This document shows positions 35,700 through 48,692 of a stretch of 64,000 nt of DNA, one piece after another. Origin of the DNA: Begonia masoniana (taxonomy: Eukaryota; Streptophyta; Magnoliopsida; Cucurbitales; Begoniaceae). The notes under the pieces are model-generated. The model did no database searches and had not been told where the DNA came from. It worked only from the letters and a program-made list of their open reading frames with translations. The position numbers and the translations under genes are program-made. How positions within the stretch are numbered: position 1 is the stretch's first letter; the number at the start of each line of letters is the position of its first letter. The stretch lies in the NCBI GenBank assembly GCA_022432975.1, contig CM039509.1, positions 44,488,209-44,552,208 on the forward strand, read 5' to 3'.

Positions 35700-36840
35700 G
35701 CCACTCGCGGTTCTAATTGTCTCGCCCTTCTGCTCACGTTGTTCTCTCAATCCCGGCCATCTGTATGTCTACTTCGACTGTTGTTACCGTATCATTACAG
35801 CTGCACCCTGTCGGAGTCGTCGGCGACTCCAGCAACTCGCCACCTGACTCGTGGCCATTAATGTTCATTCGCAGCTTCCTCTGAAACTGACCTCCAAGAA
35901 TTATGATGCGTGGAGAATCCAGTTTGATTTGCTTCTCCATGGCTATAATCTGTTTGGCTATCTCGATGGCTAGGTTCTTTTCCCGCCTCTGACAATCACA
36001 ACGCTCGACTCCACAACAACAATGCCAAGCCTTACCTACCTTCATTGGTTTCGTCAGGATCAATTGATTTTCAACGCAATTGTTGGCTCGCTTTATGCGT
36101 CTCTTATCTCGTTTGTATCGGCTTCGAAAACGGCTTCAAAGGCTTGAATTACTCTTTTCAAGGCCTATGCCTCATCGTCTCGCGGTCACATACAACAATA
36201 CTACCGCCAATTAAATCATCTAAAACTCGGCGATCGATCCATCACCGAGTATATGCAAGAGATTAAGGCCAATATCGATGCGCTCGTCATGATGAATGTC
36301 TCGGTTGATTTTGATGAATTATTTATTTGCATCCTTCATGGGCTTGACAATCGCTATCAGGGTCTTACTAATGCAATTCAAGCTCGTGAAAACCCGATCG
36401 AGTTCGACAAATTACTCAAGAAGTTGCTCAACCTTGAGGCTTCATTGCACTTTGTGCATCCGCCTGTAGCTGATGTGCATGCCCCTGCCACTACAATGGT
36501 GGCCCTGATCCGATCCAACAACCTGACCAGATCTCGTGGTGGAAAACCGCTCCAAACAATGTGCCCCACTGCAATGGCCGGCCAACTCTCTGCGGCCGCC
36601 TGTGGGTTCACCATCACCTGGTTCTCCGTGGGTACCAAGTCCGGCTCCTGGGACAACACTGGACGCCGTTGTTTGCACCGACTACCAGTCGTGGTGGCTA
36701 TCTTGGTAAATGTCAGATCTGTCGTCAATAGGGTCATTCGGCCACATAGTGTTCTCTCTCTATATTGCACCGGCAATGCCGAGTCGGTTCACTCTACGTG
36801 TTCACACTGCATTGTTTACGTCCCCCTGTGCTCCGTCTGA
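35700..36840 (+). pseudogene. E4 gag, disrupted
   Basis: The recognisable capsid starts about 35866 with LTSKNYDAWRIQFD and LFGYLDG, followed by a TAG near 35968. It continues in shifted frames to EIKANIDALVMMNVSV, ICILHGLDNRYQGLTNAIQ and LLKKLLNLEASLHF (about 36250-36450), the UBN2-type copia gag. The nucleic-acid-binding region is scrambled by frame changes. Confidence 0.8.
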
Positions 36841-39800
36841 TGAGTTGATTCTAGACTCCGGTGCCTCTCACCATATTACCACCGACCTCACCAACCTGTC
36901 GTTTCACTGCCCATGTACAGCTGCTGACAACGTGGTCATCGGCGATGGCTCAAGCCTAGCAATTACTCACATTGGTTCCCTCTCTTTACCCACCTCCTCA
37001 TCCTCTCCATCTCTAACCAATGTCCTTTTTGTGCCGTCTATTAGCCGTAACCTAATTTCTGTTTCTGCTTTATGTACGACTAATAGTGTCACTGTTCTTT
37101 TCTTTGACTCCATGTTTCAGGTGCAGGATCGTCGTACAGGGACCATCCTAATTCAAGGGACGCATAAAGATGACATCTATATATGGCCGCAGTGTGCTCC
37201 ATCTAGGTCTAGTTTTCATGTTTTAGCATCTTCTATTATGTCAAATGACTTGGTCTCCACTTGACATTGTCGCCGTGGGCACTCGGCCATTCCTATTTTT
37301 CGTTGAATGTTATTGAGTCTTGGGTTGTTTTTTTCTTTACGAACTCTAGCAACTTTTTTATGCAATTCTTGTCACATTAATAAGAGCCACAAATTGCATT
37401 TTCATCAGTCTACTATCACTTCTATTGTTCCTTTAGATGTAATTTTCTCTGATATTACGACTTGCCAATTACCTCCTTTGATGGCCATGAAATATTATGT
37501 TATTTTTGTCGATCACTTCACTAAATATGTATGGTTCTATCTGTTAGCCCGTAAATCCGATGTTCACCAAACATTCCAAAAGTTCAAAAGTCTTGTTGAA
37601 AAATATTTTTGTCGCAAGATTAAGACTATTTTTACCGACAACGATGTCAAATTTATTGCCTTACATAACTGCCTGTCCACCTCTGGCATCACTCATCTCA
37701 CCACACCTCCTTATACACCCGAACACAATGGTTATTCCGAACGTAGACATAGGCACCTTGTTGAAATCAATAACACACTCCTTCACTAGGCGTTGATTCC
37801 GGCTACCTTCTGGCCATTCTCCTATGCTGCTGCCATGTATCTTATCAATCGTATGCCTAAACAAAATCTTCAGCTCATGTCGTCTTTCGAGAAACTCTTT
37901 CAGAGCCTCCCCAATCTCAAGAAGTTTTGCGTCTTTGGCTGTCTTTATTATCTTTGGTTGTGTCCGTACATGAATCATAAATTAGATCCGAAGTCCATTG
38001 CATGTTTTTTCCTTGGGTACTCTCTCACTCAAAGTGCTTTCCTCAGGCTAGATCCGTCAACTAACCTGTGTCTTTGTATTGCATCATGTTCGCTTTGTCG
38101 AGTCAGTTTTTCCATTCTCTGAGCACATGAGAGTCTCGCCGTCCACGCGACCCCAACTTCTGACACTGGTTCCCTTCGACGGTCCTCCACCGGTGCCCAT
38201 CACCATTTCTGGCTCACCACTTGTAGGACCTTCCCCTACAGCGGGATCCCTCCCTCATGTTGTTTCTTCACCTCCTGCAGGTTCTCTACCTCCAGCGGGG
38301 CAAATTGGTTCTGTGGGATCTACGGATTCCATCCCACCTCTCACTACCCAAACTCACTCAATGACAACCCGCTCCCAAAATAACATTGTTAAACCCAACC
38401 CCAAGTACACCCTCATTACCTCTATCACCACACCTACTGAACCACTCAGTGTTACCCAAGCCTTGCGTGATTTGAAGTGGCGGCAAACCATGGTTGATCA
38501 ACACACTGCTTTACTTTGAAATGACACGTGGGACCTTGTCCCTGCCTATCCAGTGCAAAATATTGTTGAGAACAAATAGGTGTTCTGTATTAAATGCAAT
38601 CCCGATGGATCGATTGACAGATACACAGCGCAACTTGTCGTGGAAGGTTTTCACCAGCGACCAGGAATTCACTTCTTGGATACCTTTAATCCCGTTGTCA
38701 AGCCCACTACTGTTTGCACGGTCCTTCAGTCTTGCTTTGCCGCGACATTGGGCTACGAAAACTCGATGTGAACAATGCTTTTTCTGAATGACACTTGATA
38801 CATCTAGGAGACCAATGACGCGCTCTCAAGGCAAAGTTAAAAATCTAACTAATCCTTTTATTGACTATTGCACTCTTTTTGCAGGTGAAGGCCTATTGGA
38901 TCAATTGGAAGGGAAGCCAACCTCTCAAGACATGGACAAGCCAACCAACATGCTGACATGGGACATCAAAGGAAGGTCAACTCAAAGTCAAACGAGAATT
39001 TGTCTTCCCGGGAGTAATTTATGTCATTTCTTTTCTTTTTTTTTTGCATTTGAATGTGGCAAACATTGGTCTTTCTTGTTATTTACTCTATAGTTGCATG
39101 CATGCATTAGATTGAATGGTTAGATTAGATGAATGTTAGGTTAGTAGTGGTCAAGGTATGACACGCAGAGGTTTGAAGAACAAAGAAGATCCAATAAGTG
39201 CGCCCACTAAGAAGCTAGTCGCGCACACACATGAAGATACTAAGCCCAATCCACTTACTAATGAAGGCTACTCCAACCCACAACTTAAAGGAAGGATCCA
39301 CATAATTTGGGGGCCCAAAAGATGGCTTAACTGATTAGATAAAAGGGGCCCACATACATCATCAACTTAAAGTCGAGTCAAAAGAGGAGTATGGCACCAC
39401 CTTTCAACATTCAAAATTCAAGTTTGAAGAAGTTATTAGCTAGAATGCTATTCTCATGGGATGAAAATCAGCCTTGTTGAAGAAGAAACCATCTCCACCG
39501 TCGATTGAAGATAGAAGATCCAAAGCATGCACGACCGAAATCAACTCCTTGTTGAAATGACCTTAAACCACCTTAGGATTGCATTTAATCATGGCTATTG
39601 CAGTTTGTGATTTTCAGATTACTTTTGGAATGAGAACAAGTAGACCTTTCTCTTAGCCTCGAATCATCATTTTCATCATCTTTAAAGGTTAGTCCTTGAA
39701 TTGTTCATCAATTCGGGTGGAGATTGAGACTCTAATTGTTGCCAAGGCTGTGGTTACTTGGTGACTCTTATTTCTCATATTCTCTTCACGCTATCTAAGA

Positions 39801-41302
39801 CCTTAGATATGTAAGAAAAGTTAAGCCAACCAAGCCTTGTGCCGTTGTAATTTTCTTAGGAAAATTACATTCACCCGAAAGTGCCTAAGTTGCTCTCGGG
39901 CTGGTTACGGGTTATTGTTTCTTAAGTTCTTTGTTTGATTTATTTCTAACATGAAATTTGCAGGTTATAATCATTATTATCAAGTAATTTTCCCCCAAAA
40001 CTTCATTTAAATTGAACGTCATTTAATATATTTTTTGGGTGCTTATTTAGAGGTGCTCTCGGATTTAGCCGAGAACACCTCCTTGCGGTGTTTTCTTGCA
40101 TAACCTTTCTTTTGCAGATCCTAAAGATTATCAACACTCTTCAAGAGGAGGTTTACATGAAGCAACAACAGGATATGTGTGATACGAGATATCTTGTCAT
40201 GTGTTTTGACTTCGTAAAGTCATCTACGACCTCAAACAGGCTCCTCGTGCTTGGTATGATGCTTTGGTATCATTCTTAATGACCATTGGCTTCACTACGT
40301 CGCGCGCATATACGTCACTTTTTATCCTCCCTCGCCCACAATTCCCTGTTTATTTCCTTGTGTATGTTGATGATCTGATTATTACTGGTAGCGACCCTAC
40401 TATTGTCTCACAGATCATTCAACAACTTGATTCCACTTTCTCTACAAAACACCTTGGTGATTTGTCATTTTTCTGCGGTATTGAGGTTCTACCCACGTCA
40501 ACGGGATTGCTTCTATCTCAGCGACAGTATGTTATTCACTTGCTTGGTAAACACAACATGCTTTCGTCAAAATCAATGTCTACCTCGTTAACAGTGGACA
40601 CCCTCCTATCGGTGCAGGATGGGTCACCTCCGGCCGATGCTACTCTCTATCGTTAGGTTGTTGGTGGGCTACAACACCTTCGCATGACATTGGCCTGACA
40701 TTGCTTTTGCTATGAATAAGTTGTCACAGTTTATGCATTCCCCATCTACTACACACTGGGGACCAGTAAAACGCATGCTCCGGTACTTAAATGGTACAAG
40801 AGATCTTGACATCAATCTCATGTGGCCGCACCCTGCCATCTCTTCATGCTTATTTCGATGTCGACGGGGTGGTGAATCCGGATGACCTGACATCAACCAG
40901 GGCCTATGTTGTATTCCTTGTTGAAAATCCGATTGCTTGAAGCTCCACAAAACAACACACTGTTGCTCGCTCTTCCACCGAGGCCGAGTATCGTGCTATT
41001 GCCTCTGCCGCTGCAGAACTGGAGTGGGTCAAGTCTTTGCTCAAGGAACTTGGTGTCTCTCTTTTCATTTCGTCAGTTCTATACTTTGATAATATTGGTG
41101 CAACCTATCTTTGTGCGAATCTGGTGTTTCACTCCAAGATGAAGCACCTTGCTATGGATCATCACTTTGTTCGTGACTTGGTTCAGCACCAGCAGCTTCG
41201 TGTTGCCCATATCTCAAGTAATGACCAACTTGTTGATGCACTCATGAAACTGCTTCCGCAGTCCTCTTCTTCTCAGCTTATGCTCCAATGGTGTCTCTGA
41301 TG
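36841..41302 (+). pseudogene. E4 pol: protease, integrase, RT, RNase H
   Basis: The protease has LDSGASHHITTDL (about 36850). Integrase: D in VIFVDHFTKYVWFY, D in IFTDNDVKF, E in HNGYSERRHRHLVEI (37500-37770). RT begins VTQALRDLKWRQTM (about 38450), with stops at 38517 and 38577, and is split at 38796 by a solo LTR. It resumes at 40139 with LQEEVYMKQQQD and reaches the catalytic YVDDLIITGSD (about 40360-40390). RNase H has STEAEYRAIASAAAELEW (about 40975-41028) and FDNIGATYL, and the pol C-terminus ends near 41300. At least eight frame breaks. Confidence 0.88.
38796..40133 (+). mobile_element. Solo LTR (1338 bp) in E4 RT
   Basis: Ends TGATACATCT...GATTATCA, with perfect 5-bp duplications ACACT at 38791-38795 and 40134-40138; the RT frame of E4 is continuous across the insertion when one copy is discounted. 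Its first 300 bp keep an open frame with RPMTRSQGKVKNL and a Pro/Thr-rich tail, like the pol C-terminus that some gypsy elements encode into their LTR. The clade is not certain. No internal region is present. Confidence 0.85.
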
Positions 41303-41323
41303 GATCATCATCTTGAGGGGACA

Positions 41324-41443
41324 TATTAAAGCTATTATTATTATTCTGGTCATTATTATTTGAGTATTATTGTAATTACTCACAGTAGCATTTATACTCA
41401 TTTTCATCAATAGTAATCTTCATCTTTACAATCATTCCCTTCA
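41324..41443 (+). repeat. E4 3' LTR (120 bp)
   Basis: TATTAAAGCTATT...TTCCCTTCA, preceded by the polypurine-like TTGAGGGGACA. Pairs with 35466-35570. Confidence 0.85.
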
Positions 41444-41448
41444 CTTCT

Positions 41449-42490
41449 CTCTACCTAATATAACGCATTTTGGGCTAACTTAAAGAGCAAATTCATGCGA
41501 GCTCTGGCCAAAAAGCGGACTGATATTGTATTAGAAACACCAGAGCACTCCACAGTTTTGGATTCCTAGCTCGAAAAGAAAACCTTTCATATGTTTTAGT
41601 GAATTGAGCTGTGTGGTTAATTGGTGTTCTTGCTTTGCCAAGCTGCTTTGCCGTCCATGGTTAAAGATTGTTGATCATTCTGGTTGCTTTAACTTCATCA
41701 CTCTTCACTCTGCGTGTATTCATTGAAGATGATGGAGGATCTCCAAACTGGTTGGATCAAAATATTGTGTACACGTCATCATATCACCAACATATTATTT
41801 TATTAACTTTCATCTCTCATAATTTTATACTATAGTTGTAGTATGGAACTTGTGAGTGATCGATTACTCATATTATAATTGGATACGGTCAAAAAAAGCC
41901 CAAAGTATGTGGAAGAAAATGACGAAAATAGACCTTTTCAGGATGACTTGTGGAATTGCAGAGGGATCGGACCCACTAGATCGTATTTGTTTTAGGGTTT
42001 CCAAGTTTTATGATTTGTTAGAAATAAATTCTTCTGTATAGTTTAATTACTACTTATTGAATTAATTTTTTTCATGTAAATCAATGTATGTTCTTCGATA
42101 GTTCGATATAAAGGTATTTGTGGAGTCTTCTGATACTGCTAATACAATATTGTTTACTTTATATCTGAGTCAACACGAGGTTAACCCAAAATACATTATA
42201 CTAAGTATGGAGGAAAATTTTATTTATAAACCAGTCAATTTTCACTATCTCAAGCGATGTGAAATTGTATACTCTCACTAGTATGTATTAGGTTCTCACA
42301 ATCAACAAAATTCTCTATCGTAATCATTAAATGCATAGACTCTTTTACTAATTATGGAACTTCGATACAAAAAGAGTACATTTTTGAATGTAGCAACGAA
42401 GCACGTCACACAACTTCCTTTGCCTACAAAACCCTCTTTATTATTTTCTAGAAATTCAAATCATCACCAACAACAGAATATTTCCTCCTC

Positions 42491-42492
<2 letters not shown>
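41449..42492. other. Upstream region of the permease gene
   Basis: About 1 kb of AT-rich sequence between E4 and the permease leader. I see no coding region. The promoter must lie here or just inside the element-free stretch, but I cannot assign a TATA box with confidence. Confidence 0.4.

Positions 42493-42541
<49 letters not shown>
42493..42541 (+). promoter_or_regulatory. (CT)n tract in permease 5' leader
   Basis: Nearly pure CT repeat 88 bp before the start codon. CT/GA tracts are frequent in plant 5' UTRs and core promoters. Confidence 0.6.
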
Positions 42542-42628
42542 CTTCATTCTCTTTCTACTTTTACAACGATCAAAAGGGTCTGACTGATCAGCCACTTTAT
42601 TCAACAGTTCTTCTAAGCTCACCGAGCT

Positions 42629-45600
42629 ATGTTGCCGAGAAGCCGAACTCTTCCCAGCAGAATCCACCACGGCGCCGTAAGAACACAACAAGTTCTTTTC
42701 ATATACGACATAATTTTCATTTGATTATGTTTTCACTCATTCATATTACGGTTGAGCTGTTTTAGGTAGAAGAAAGGCATGATATCAGACACTACCTGCA
42801 AGTTGACGTCCAACCCAAACCCAACAGTGAGGCTGAAGCCATTAATCCTCACTCCAATTACTCAAAATGCTTTGACGATGATGGCCGTCTGAAGAGAACA
42901 GGTTATTCATAAATTTTCTACTTTCCAACAACTCGAAAACCTGCTGATGGCATCATAAAGGTGACTTGTTTTAGTAAGAACATTATTTTATAGATTTGGA
43001 GACACAAGATTACATATTTCTTAGAAACCCTCGTAGGAAACGAATATACTGTTGTTGTCCAACTTTAATTAAAATAACAGGGCTCAAAACCATAGGTAGG
43101 ACAAAGGACCAAAATAGTCTTAACCAATAGTTTTTCTGGTTGGTCTGGTATGATTCTAGATTTTACCAGCTGGGTTGTGGTTCGATTGGCAAAATCTGAC
43201 ATGATAAGATCAGGAACAAATGTTAATAGAATTGTTGAAAGGAGCATAATTTTTAAGATCAATCTTCCTCTTTATTGAATCAGTAACGGATTCCTTTTTT
43301 TTGGTCTCAAACTAAGTAACTTGATTTAGAGAAAACACGTTAACTGTTGCAACCTGCCCAGTTCTGTGCCAGAATGAACCAAGATTAGGGTGAGGGTTTA
43401 GCCTAGAGCTGGAGCATCATATTGTTTAGGTGTGATTAAGTTGAGTAGTTCATAAATAGGATCTCATCTCTAAATAAAGCGAAACCTTAGAACTAAAGTG
43501 AACCATATTATACTAGTTGATAAAAAATTGAGTTTTTTTTAACTTAACTGGAATTGTAGTTGACGAGAACGTCAGGCCTTCCCGAGGGAGGATTCATTGT
43601 AGTGGTTCATCTATTGTAGGCTAGAATATCACAAGATAAGGGTAATTTGTGAGCATCTACCCTAGAGCAGGATGATGAAGAATGTGATCTGGTTTTGGTG
43701 TGATTGAGATAAATGATTAATAAGTGAGATACCTTCAACTATTACAAGACTTTTTACAGTGAATCTCAAGAACAAAAAATTGTGGAGATCTATGCTCAAA
43801 GCGGGCGATATTTTACTACTAAGTAGTGGAGATTGAGTTTTGACGTCAACAATCAACTTAACCATAAGGTTTTTGATTCTTGCAGGGAACTTCTGGACAG
43901 CAACATCGCATATAATCACAGCAGTGATAGGGTCAGGAGTTCTTTCACTAGCATGGGCAATTGGACAACTTGGTTGGATTTCTGGACCAGCCGTGATGAT
44001 TCTCTTCGCCGTTGTCAATCTCTACACTTCCAATCTCTTGGCACAGTGCTATCGAGCTGGAGACCCAAGCACAGGCCAGAGAAACTACACCTACATGGAG
44101 GCTGTCAAGGCCAACTTAGGTACATCTAGACTCTCCAATTTCCCAATCTTGATGGGTTTTGATTCTCTTCCACATTTGGGTGATTTTCAGGAGGAAAGAA
44201 AGTGATCATGTGTGGCTTGATTCAGTACGTGAACTTGTTTGGCGTTGCCATTGGCTACACCATTGCTGCTTCAGTCAGCATGATGTGAGTTTTCTGAGGA
44301 ATTCAAGCTTTTTTTATTCAAGTTGTTCTGTTCTTGATTCGATCTCTTGGCTTAATCAGGGCAATTAAGAGAGCTAATTGTTTCCATAAGAGTGGAGGGA
44401 AAGATCCATGCCACATGTCCAGCAATGGGTACATGATAACATTTGGAATTACAGAAATCATATTTTCTCAGATCCCCGACTTCGATCAAGTATGGTGGCT
44501 CTCCATTGTAGCTGCTATTATGTCCTTCACCTACTCCTCCGTCGGCCTTGGTCTCGGCATAGCTAAAACTGCAGGTCCTTCTTCCTCGTCCTCCCCCTCT
44601 TGAAGAACATGATTGGTAATGGATTGTTGAGAATACAGAAGATTAAGTTGATTTGTGTTGTTTAATTTGCAGAAAATGGGAATTTCAAAGGTAGCCTGCT
44701 GGGTATCAGCATAGGAACTGTTCTGAAAAATGGTAAAACAGTAACTGCGACGGAGAAGCTCTGGAGGAGTTTACAGGCTCTTGGAGCCATTGCCTTTGCT
44801 TACTCTTTCTCCATCATCCTCATCGAAATCCAGGTGAGTAAAACAAACAGATGCCGGAAATCAGCGATTCAAACATCAAAAAGTAATAAAAATTCATTTT
44901 TTCTATTTGGGTATTTGTAGGATACGATTAGATCTCCTCCCGCAGAGCACAAGACGATGAAGAAGGCTACTTCTTTCAGCATCGCAGTTACGACTATCTT
45001 CTATTTGCTCTGCGGATGCTTCGGTTACGCAGCCTTCGGCGACGACGCTCCGGGGAATCTCTTAACCGGTTTTGGATTCTACGATCCTTATTGGCTTCTC
45101 GATATAGCTAATATCGCCATTGTTGTGCACCTCATCGGAGCCTATCAGGTACATCGAGCTAAAAGCTCCCCGGTTAAAACAGTAAGCTGTCGAGTTTGAT
45201 TGACGCAATTATTATGGGTGAAAAATTAATCGACAAATCGTTCAATCTTCCTTTTCAGGTATATTGTCAGCCACTGTTTGCTTTTGTTGAGAAATGGAGC
45301 GCCAAAAGGTGGCCGAAGAGCGACTTTGTGACGGCGGAATACGACGTCCCAATCCCATTCTTCGGGATATATCAGCTCAACTTCTTCCGCCTCGTATGGC
45401 GGACGATTTTTGTGATTCTGACAACTCTGATAGCCATGCTAATGCCTTTCTTCAACGATGTCGTCGGAATACTCGGCGCATTCGGCTTCTGGCCGCTGAC
45501 GGTGTATTTTCCGGTGGAAATGTACATTTCACAGAAGAGAATAAGCAGATGGAGCAGTCAATGGATTGGGCTACAGATGCTAAGTATGACATGTCTCCTC

Positions 45601-45684
45601 GTCTCGTTGGCCGCTGCAGTCGGGTCTTTCGCCGGAGTTGTGCTTGATTTGAAGACTTACAAGCCATTCAAAACAAGTTACTGA
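42629..45684 (+). CDS. Amino acid permease, AAP family (8 exons)
   Basis: Proton-coupled amino acid importer of the plasma membrane (AAAP superfamily, AAP branch). Exons inferred from GT-AG sites and phase: 42629-42676, 42766-42901, 43886-44119, 44191-44284, 44360-44574, 44673-44833, 44921-45148, 45259-45684; together 1542 nt, 513 residues, no internal stop. The first membrane segment carries the family signature HIITAVIGSGVLSLAWAIGQ (about residue 70). Later marks are QRNYTYMEAV, CFHKSGG, FGDDAPGNLLTGFGFY and FWPLTVYFPVEMYI, and the C-terminus is LDLKTYKPFKTSY. About 11 hydrophobic segments are visible. The 61-residue N-terminus comes from exons 1-2; exon 2 has no Met, so the ATG at 42629 is the only supported start. 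The C-terminus resembles the AAP2/3/4/5 group, but the exact orthologue and substrate range cannot be set from sequence alone. It is the only intact host gene in the window. Confidence 0.93.
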
Positions 45685-47225
45685 GAAAATCATGGATAAC
45701 ATATTACACGCCGCTATTAGTTGAGGATTAGGTCTGGAAGTTGTAGAAACTAAAACGAGAAGGGAATGGGTGTTTTTATAAAGGAATAAGGCTCTTTTCG
45801 GTTGTGTAAAATATGTTCTTTAACGTCAATGTTAACGCCAACCAGAGCTCCGATCAACCGACCTTAGCTTCATTCCAGCGTTCCCGTCGTCGCCATTGCC
45901 CACGATGAAAATTGAAAGTTCTTTTTTTTTTTAAAAAAAAAAAATAGTACCCAAATCCGTCCAATGAGAATAATAAGCTTTTTCACTGATTGAAAAGTCG
46001 TTTTCACCCTCTATACTTATAAACTAAAATATATTATTGGTAATTGCATTGCTCCATCGGAGCAAAATAATTAATAAATTCATATTTATCTACCTTTACA
46101 AGTATTCTATTAAAAATGGTATGATATATTATTCCACCATCCACAGAGTTCATTCAACCTCAACAATGAATTGGGTTGGGCTTCACGAAAATCAAAGTGA
46201 CTTTCGTTTGGATATTTATTCTTGAGAATTTTTTTTTTTTAATTTTCACGTTTTTTCAACTATTTTTTGTGCACACAACATTGACATAATATATGCAACT
46301 CGCCGATTTTACTCCTCAAGTTGTAACCCCAGTTATTTTATTGAAAAGAAAAAAAAAAACACAGTTGCACGTGCGTGAGGGGTTTTACACCCTTGTGTCT
46401 ACCCCGAAGAGAACGTTAGAACGTTCTATTTAGCTCGGCACTTCGTGTAATACGCGTGTTGCACATGTTATAGAGACTAAGGAAGAAAACAAGTAACGTT
46501 AAATTCATTCATATCTCTAAAACATGTGACTGCTTTTACTTGTTGGTTTCCACTCAAACTTTGGTTTCTCAAATAAGATTGAAGATTCTTTCTCTATCAT
46601 CCCACTTTGCACATCACTTTTTTTTTTTTTTGCTTTTTGAGAACATCACAAGACTTTTATGTTTTTGATTAATTATAATTCAATGATTGTCAAAAATATT
46701 AAAATATATTTCGAGTAACGTTAAATTTATGATCAAATTCTACATTCGAATATTACTTTATGACATTATGTTCAATTATTAGTATAATAATCATAAATAA
46801 CTAAGATAAAACATTAATGGTTTTATATAGAGAGACTCTTTGCTTACTCATCCTACACGAGATCTTCATACTAAAATGTAAAAATATTTTTAAATATACA
46901 CAACACACACACATATTTGCTGAAATTCGATAGACTATGTCCAATGGTCGAGCTGTTGGGATTAGACGCCCTAATCTACCTGTAACGAACGATTAGGAAT
47001 ACGAAAAATAAATAACACAGATTTATAGTGGTTCACTCTCGTTGCGAGAGCTACGTCCACTGGCCGCTGATAGATTTCACTAAGATCGAACAAACGAGTT
47101 ACAACAGTTTTGCCTCACACTCTCAGATACTCTGATAATCTGTAATACACTCCATAACCTAAACACGTCTTTATATAATAGACGATTTAGGGTTACAAAA
47201 TAACAAGGTACGATTTAGGGGAGAT
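45685..47225. other. Permease 3' flank and intergenic region
   Basis: A/T homopolymer runs and AT-rich DNA; no gene seen. 46950-47220 contains ACACAGATTTATAGTGGTTCAC and GCTACGTCCACTGG, words common in plant LTR fragments, so a degraded retroelement piece is likely there. Confidence 0.5.
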
Positions 47226-48642
47226 TGTTGACTTAAATAATGTTTAAGTCTAACGATATTTTTGATGATGTGTTTTAAGAAGTGTAATTTGATTAAGGTA
47301 AATATATGAGATTAATGAATTATGTTGATGAGATTAATAAGTTGATTAATAAATTAAATATTGACCTTATTATATTTTTCTCTAGCTTTTAAGTGGAAAT
47401 GCCCTTTGAAAATGGTATTTTAGTTGTTTAACAAATCTGGTTAAGTGTTCAGAGTGTGATAGCAAAACATGGCTAAAACTGATAATGTATTGCATATCTA
47501 CCGAAGTAGAAGAGAATATTTCTACCGCTAACAAAACGACAAAGTTTACATCTACCGCTGGCAGAGTCTTCCTAAGTTTACTTCTACCGATAGCAAAACG
47601 ACAAAGTCAGAGTCTTCATAAGTTTACTTCTACCGATAGCAAAACGACAAAGTCAGAGTCTTCCTAAGTTTACTTCTACCGATAGCAAAATGACAAAGTC
47701 AGAGTCTTCTTAAGTTTACTTCTACCGATAGCAAAATGACAAAGGCAACATCCACCGCTGGTACTTCAAAGGCAACATCCACCGCTGAACAGTATCTTTC
47801 GGCTGCATAGCAAAGAATGTCATCTACCTGCAGAAGAAAATGACGTTGACCACGTACATTTACCGATGGCAGTTCAAGCATTGTAAAGTTACATCTACCT
47901 ATAAAGATACATCTACCGATGGCGGTTCACTTACTTTTTCCGCCAACACTGATATTCAAAATACCGCGAAGCAACAGTGACACTTGTCCAAAACTTTTAC
48001 TCCAGACCATTAATGGCGACGAACAAAAGTGACTTCAGAACGCAACGGCTAGCTGTCTATGTACGGATGTTTCTCCAACGATCATAAAATTTCCATATTC
48101 AGATGAGAAACTTTCCAGATCTGAAACCGATTACAGACAGAGTATAAAGGGGAGAAAGAAGCTCGAAAGAATAATTTTTTTTGCTGAAATTATCTTCGAA
48201 TCCTTACGAGAAAATACTTGAACTACTCTGTATTTTCTTCTACATCTCTCGACCCTTAAACTTGAGATTCTGCTTTGAGAGAGTGTAGCTCATTGTGCTC
48301 ATCTATTCAAATCTGTAAAATCTTAAAGGCAGTGGATTGACGCCCGTAAAGTTCAATCCAGAATTGTAAGGCTGTAGATCGACACCCGTGAAGCTCGATC
48401 TGGAATTCTCGTTGAGAAGAAGTTAAGGATCTTCAAGAGGGAGCCTTGGAGCGTGGACGTAGGCAATTTGGCCGAACCACGTTAAAAACTACGGTGTCAA
48501 TTTTCTCTCTTCTCTTGCTTTATTTTTGCCTGTGTGTTTGCTGTAAATTTAGTAATTGCACAAAAGAGAGAAAGCAATTAGATTAAGAAAACAAATTTAA
48601 AAAGTCTAATTCACCCCCCTCTTAGACAATAACGATCCTACA
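47226..48642 (+). repeat. Element A 5' LTR (1417 bp)
   Basis: TGTTGACTTAAAT...CGATCCTACA. Related to but clearly diverged from the LTRs of B. Repeat words TTCTACCGATAGCAAAACGA lie at about 47500-47930. Confidence 0.9.
47500..47940 (+). repeat. CTACCG / ACGACAAAG repeat field in LTR A
   Basis: Three near-perfect copies of a unit of about 51 bp (AAGTTTACTTCTACCGATAG, then CAAAACGACAAAGTCAGAG) are followed by looser copies with CCACCGCTG and CTACCGATGGC. Confidence 0.8.
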
Positions 48643-48643
48643 A

Positions 48644-48656
48644 TTTGTATCAAAGC
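48644..48656 (+). other. Element A primer site, degenerate
   Basis: TTTGTATCAAAGC differs from the intact site of B (TTGGTATCAGAGC) at two positions. Confidence 0.75.
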
Positions 48657-48692
48657 GAGGTTAATATTGTCTGTAGTGTGATAAAATTCGAA

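Larger units (their letters stand above)
35466..41443 (+). mobile_element. Ty1/copia element E4 (Ale/Retrofit-like)
   Basis: Complete insertion with a perfect 5-bp target duplication CTTCT (35461-35465, 41444-41448). Very short LTRs (105 and 120 bp) and a primer site touching the LTR suggest the Ale/Retrofit group, as does the gag segment KLTSKNYDAWRIQFDLLLHG. The order protease, integrase, RT, RNase H is copia-type. It carries a nested solo LTR at 38796-40133. Many stops and frameshifts. Confidence 0.9.

Noticed and set aside
36378..36776. Antisense 132-codon frame over E4 gag
   Set aside because: It overlaps recognisable copia gag on the other strand and shows no family features.
47210..47226. 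TTAGGGGAGAT before LTR A read as a polypurine tract, making it a 3' LTR
   Set aside because: A primer site and gag follow this LTR directly, so it is a 5' LTR; the purine run is probably chance or an insertion-site match.
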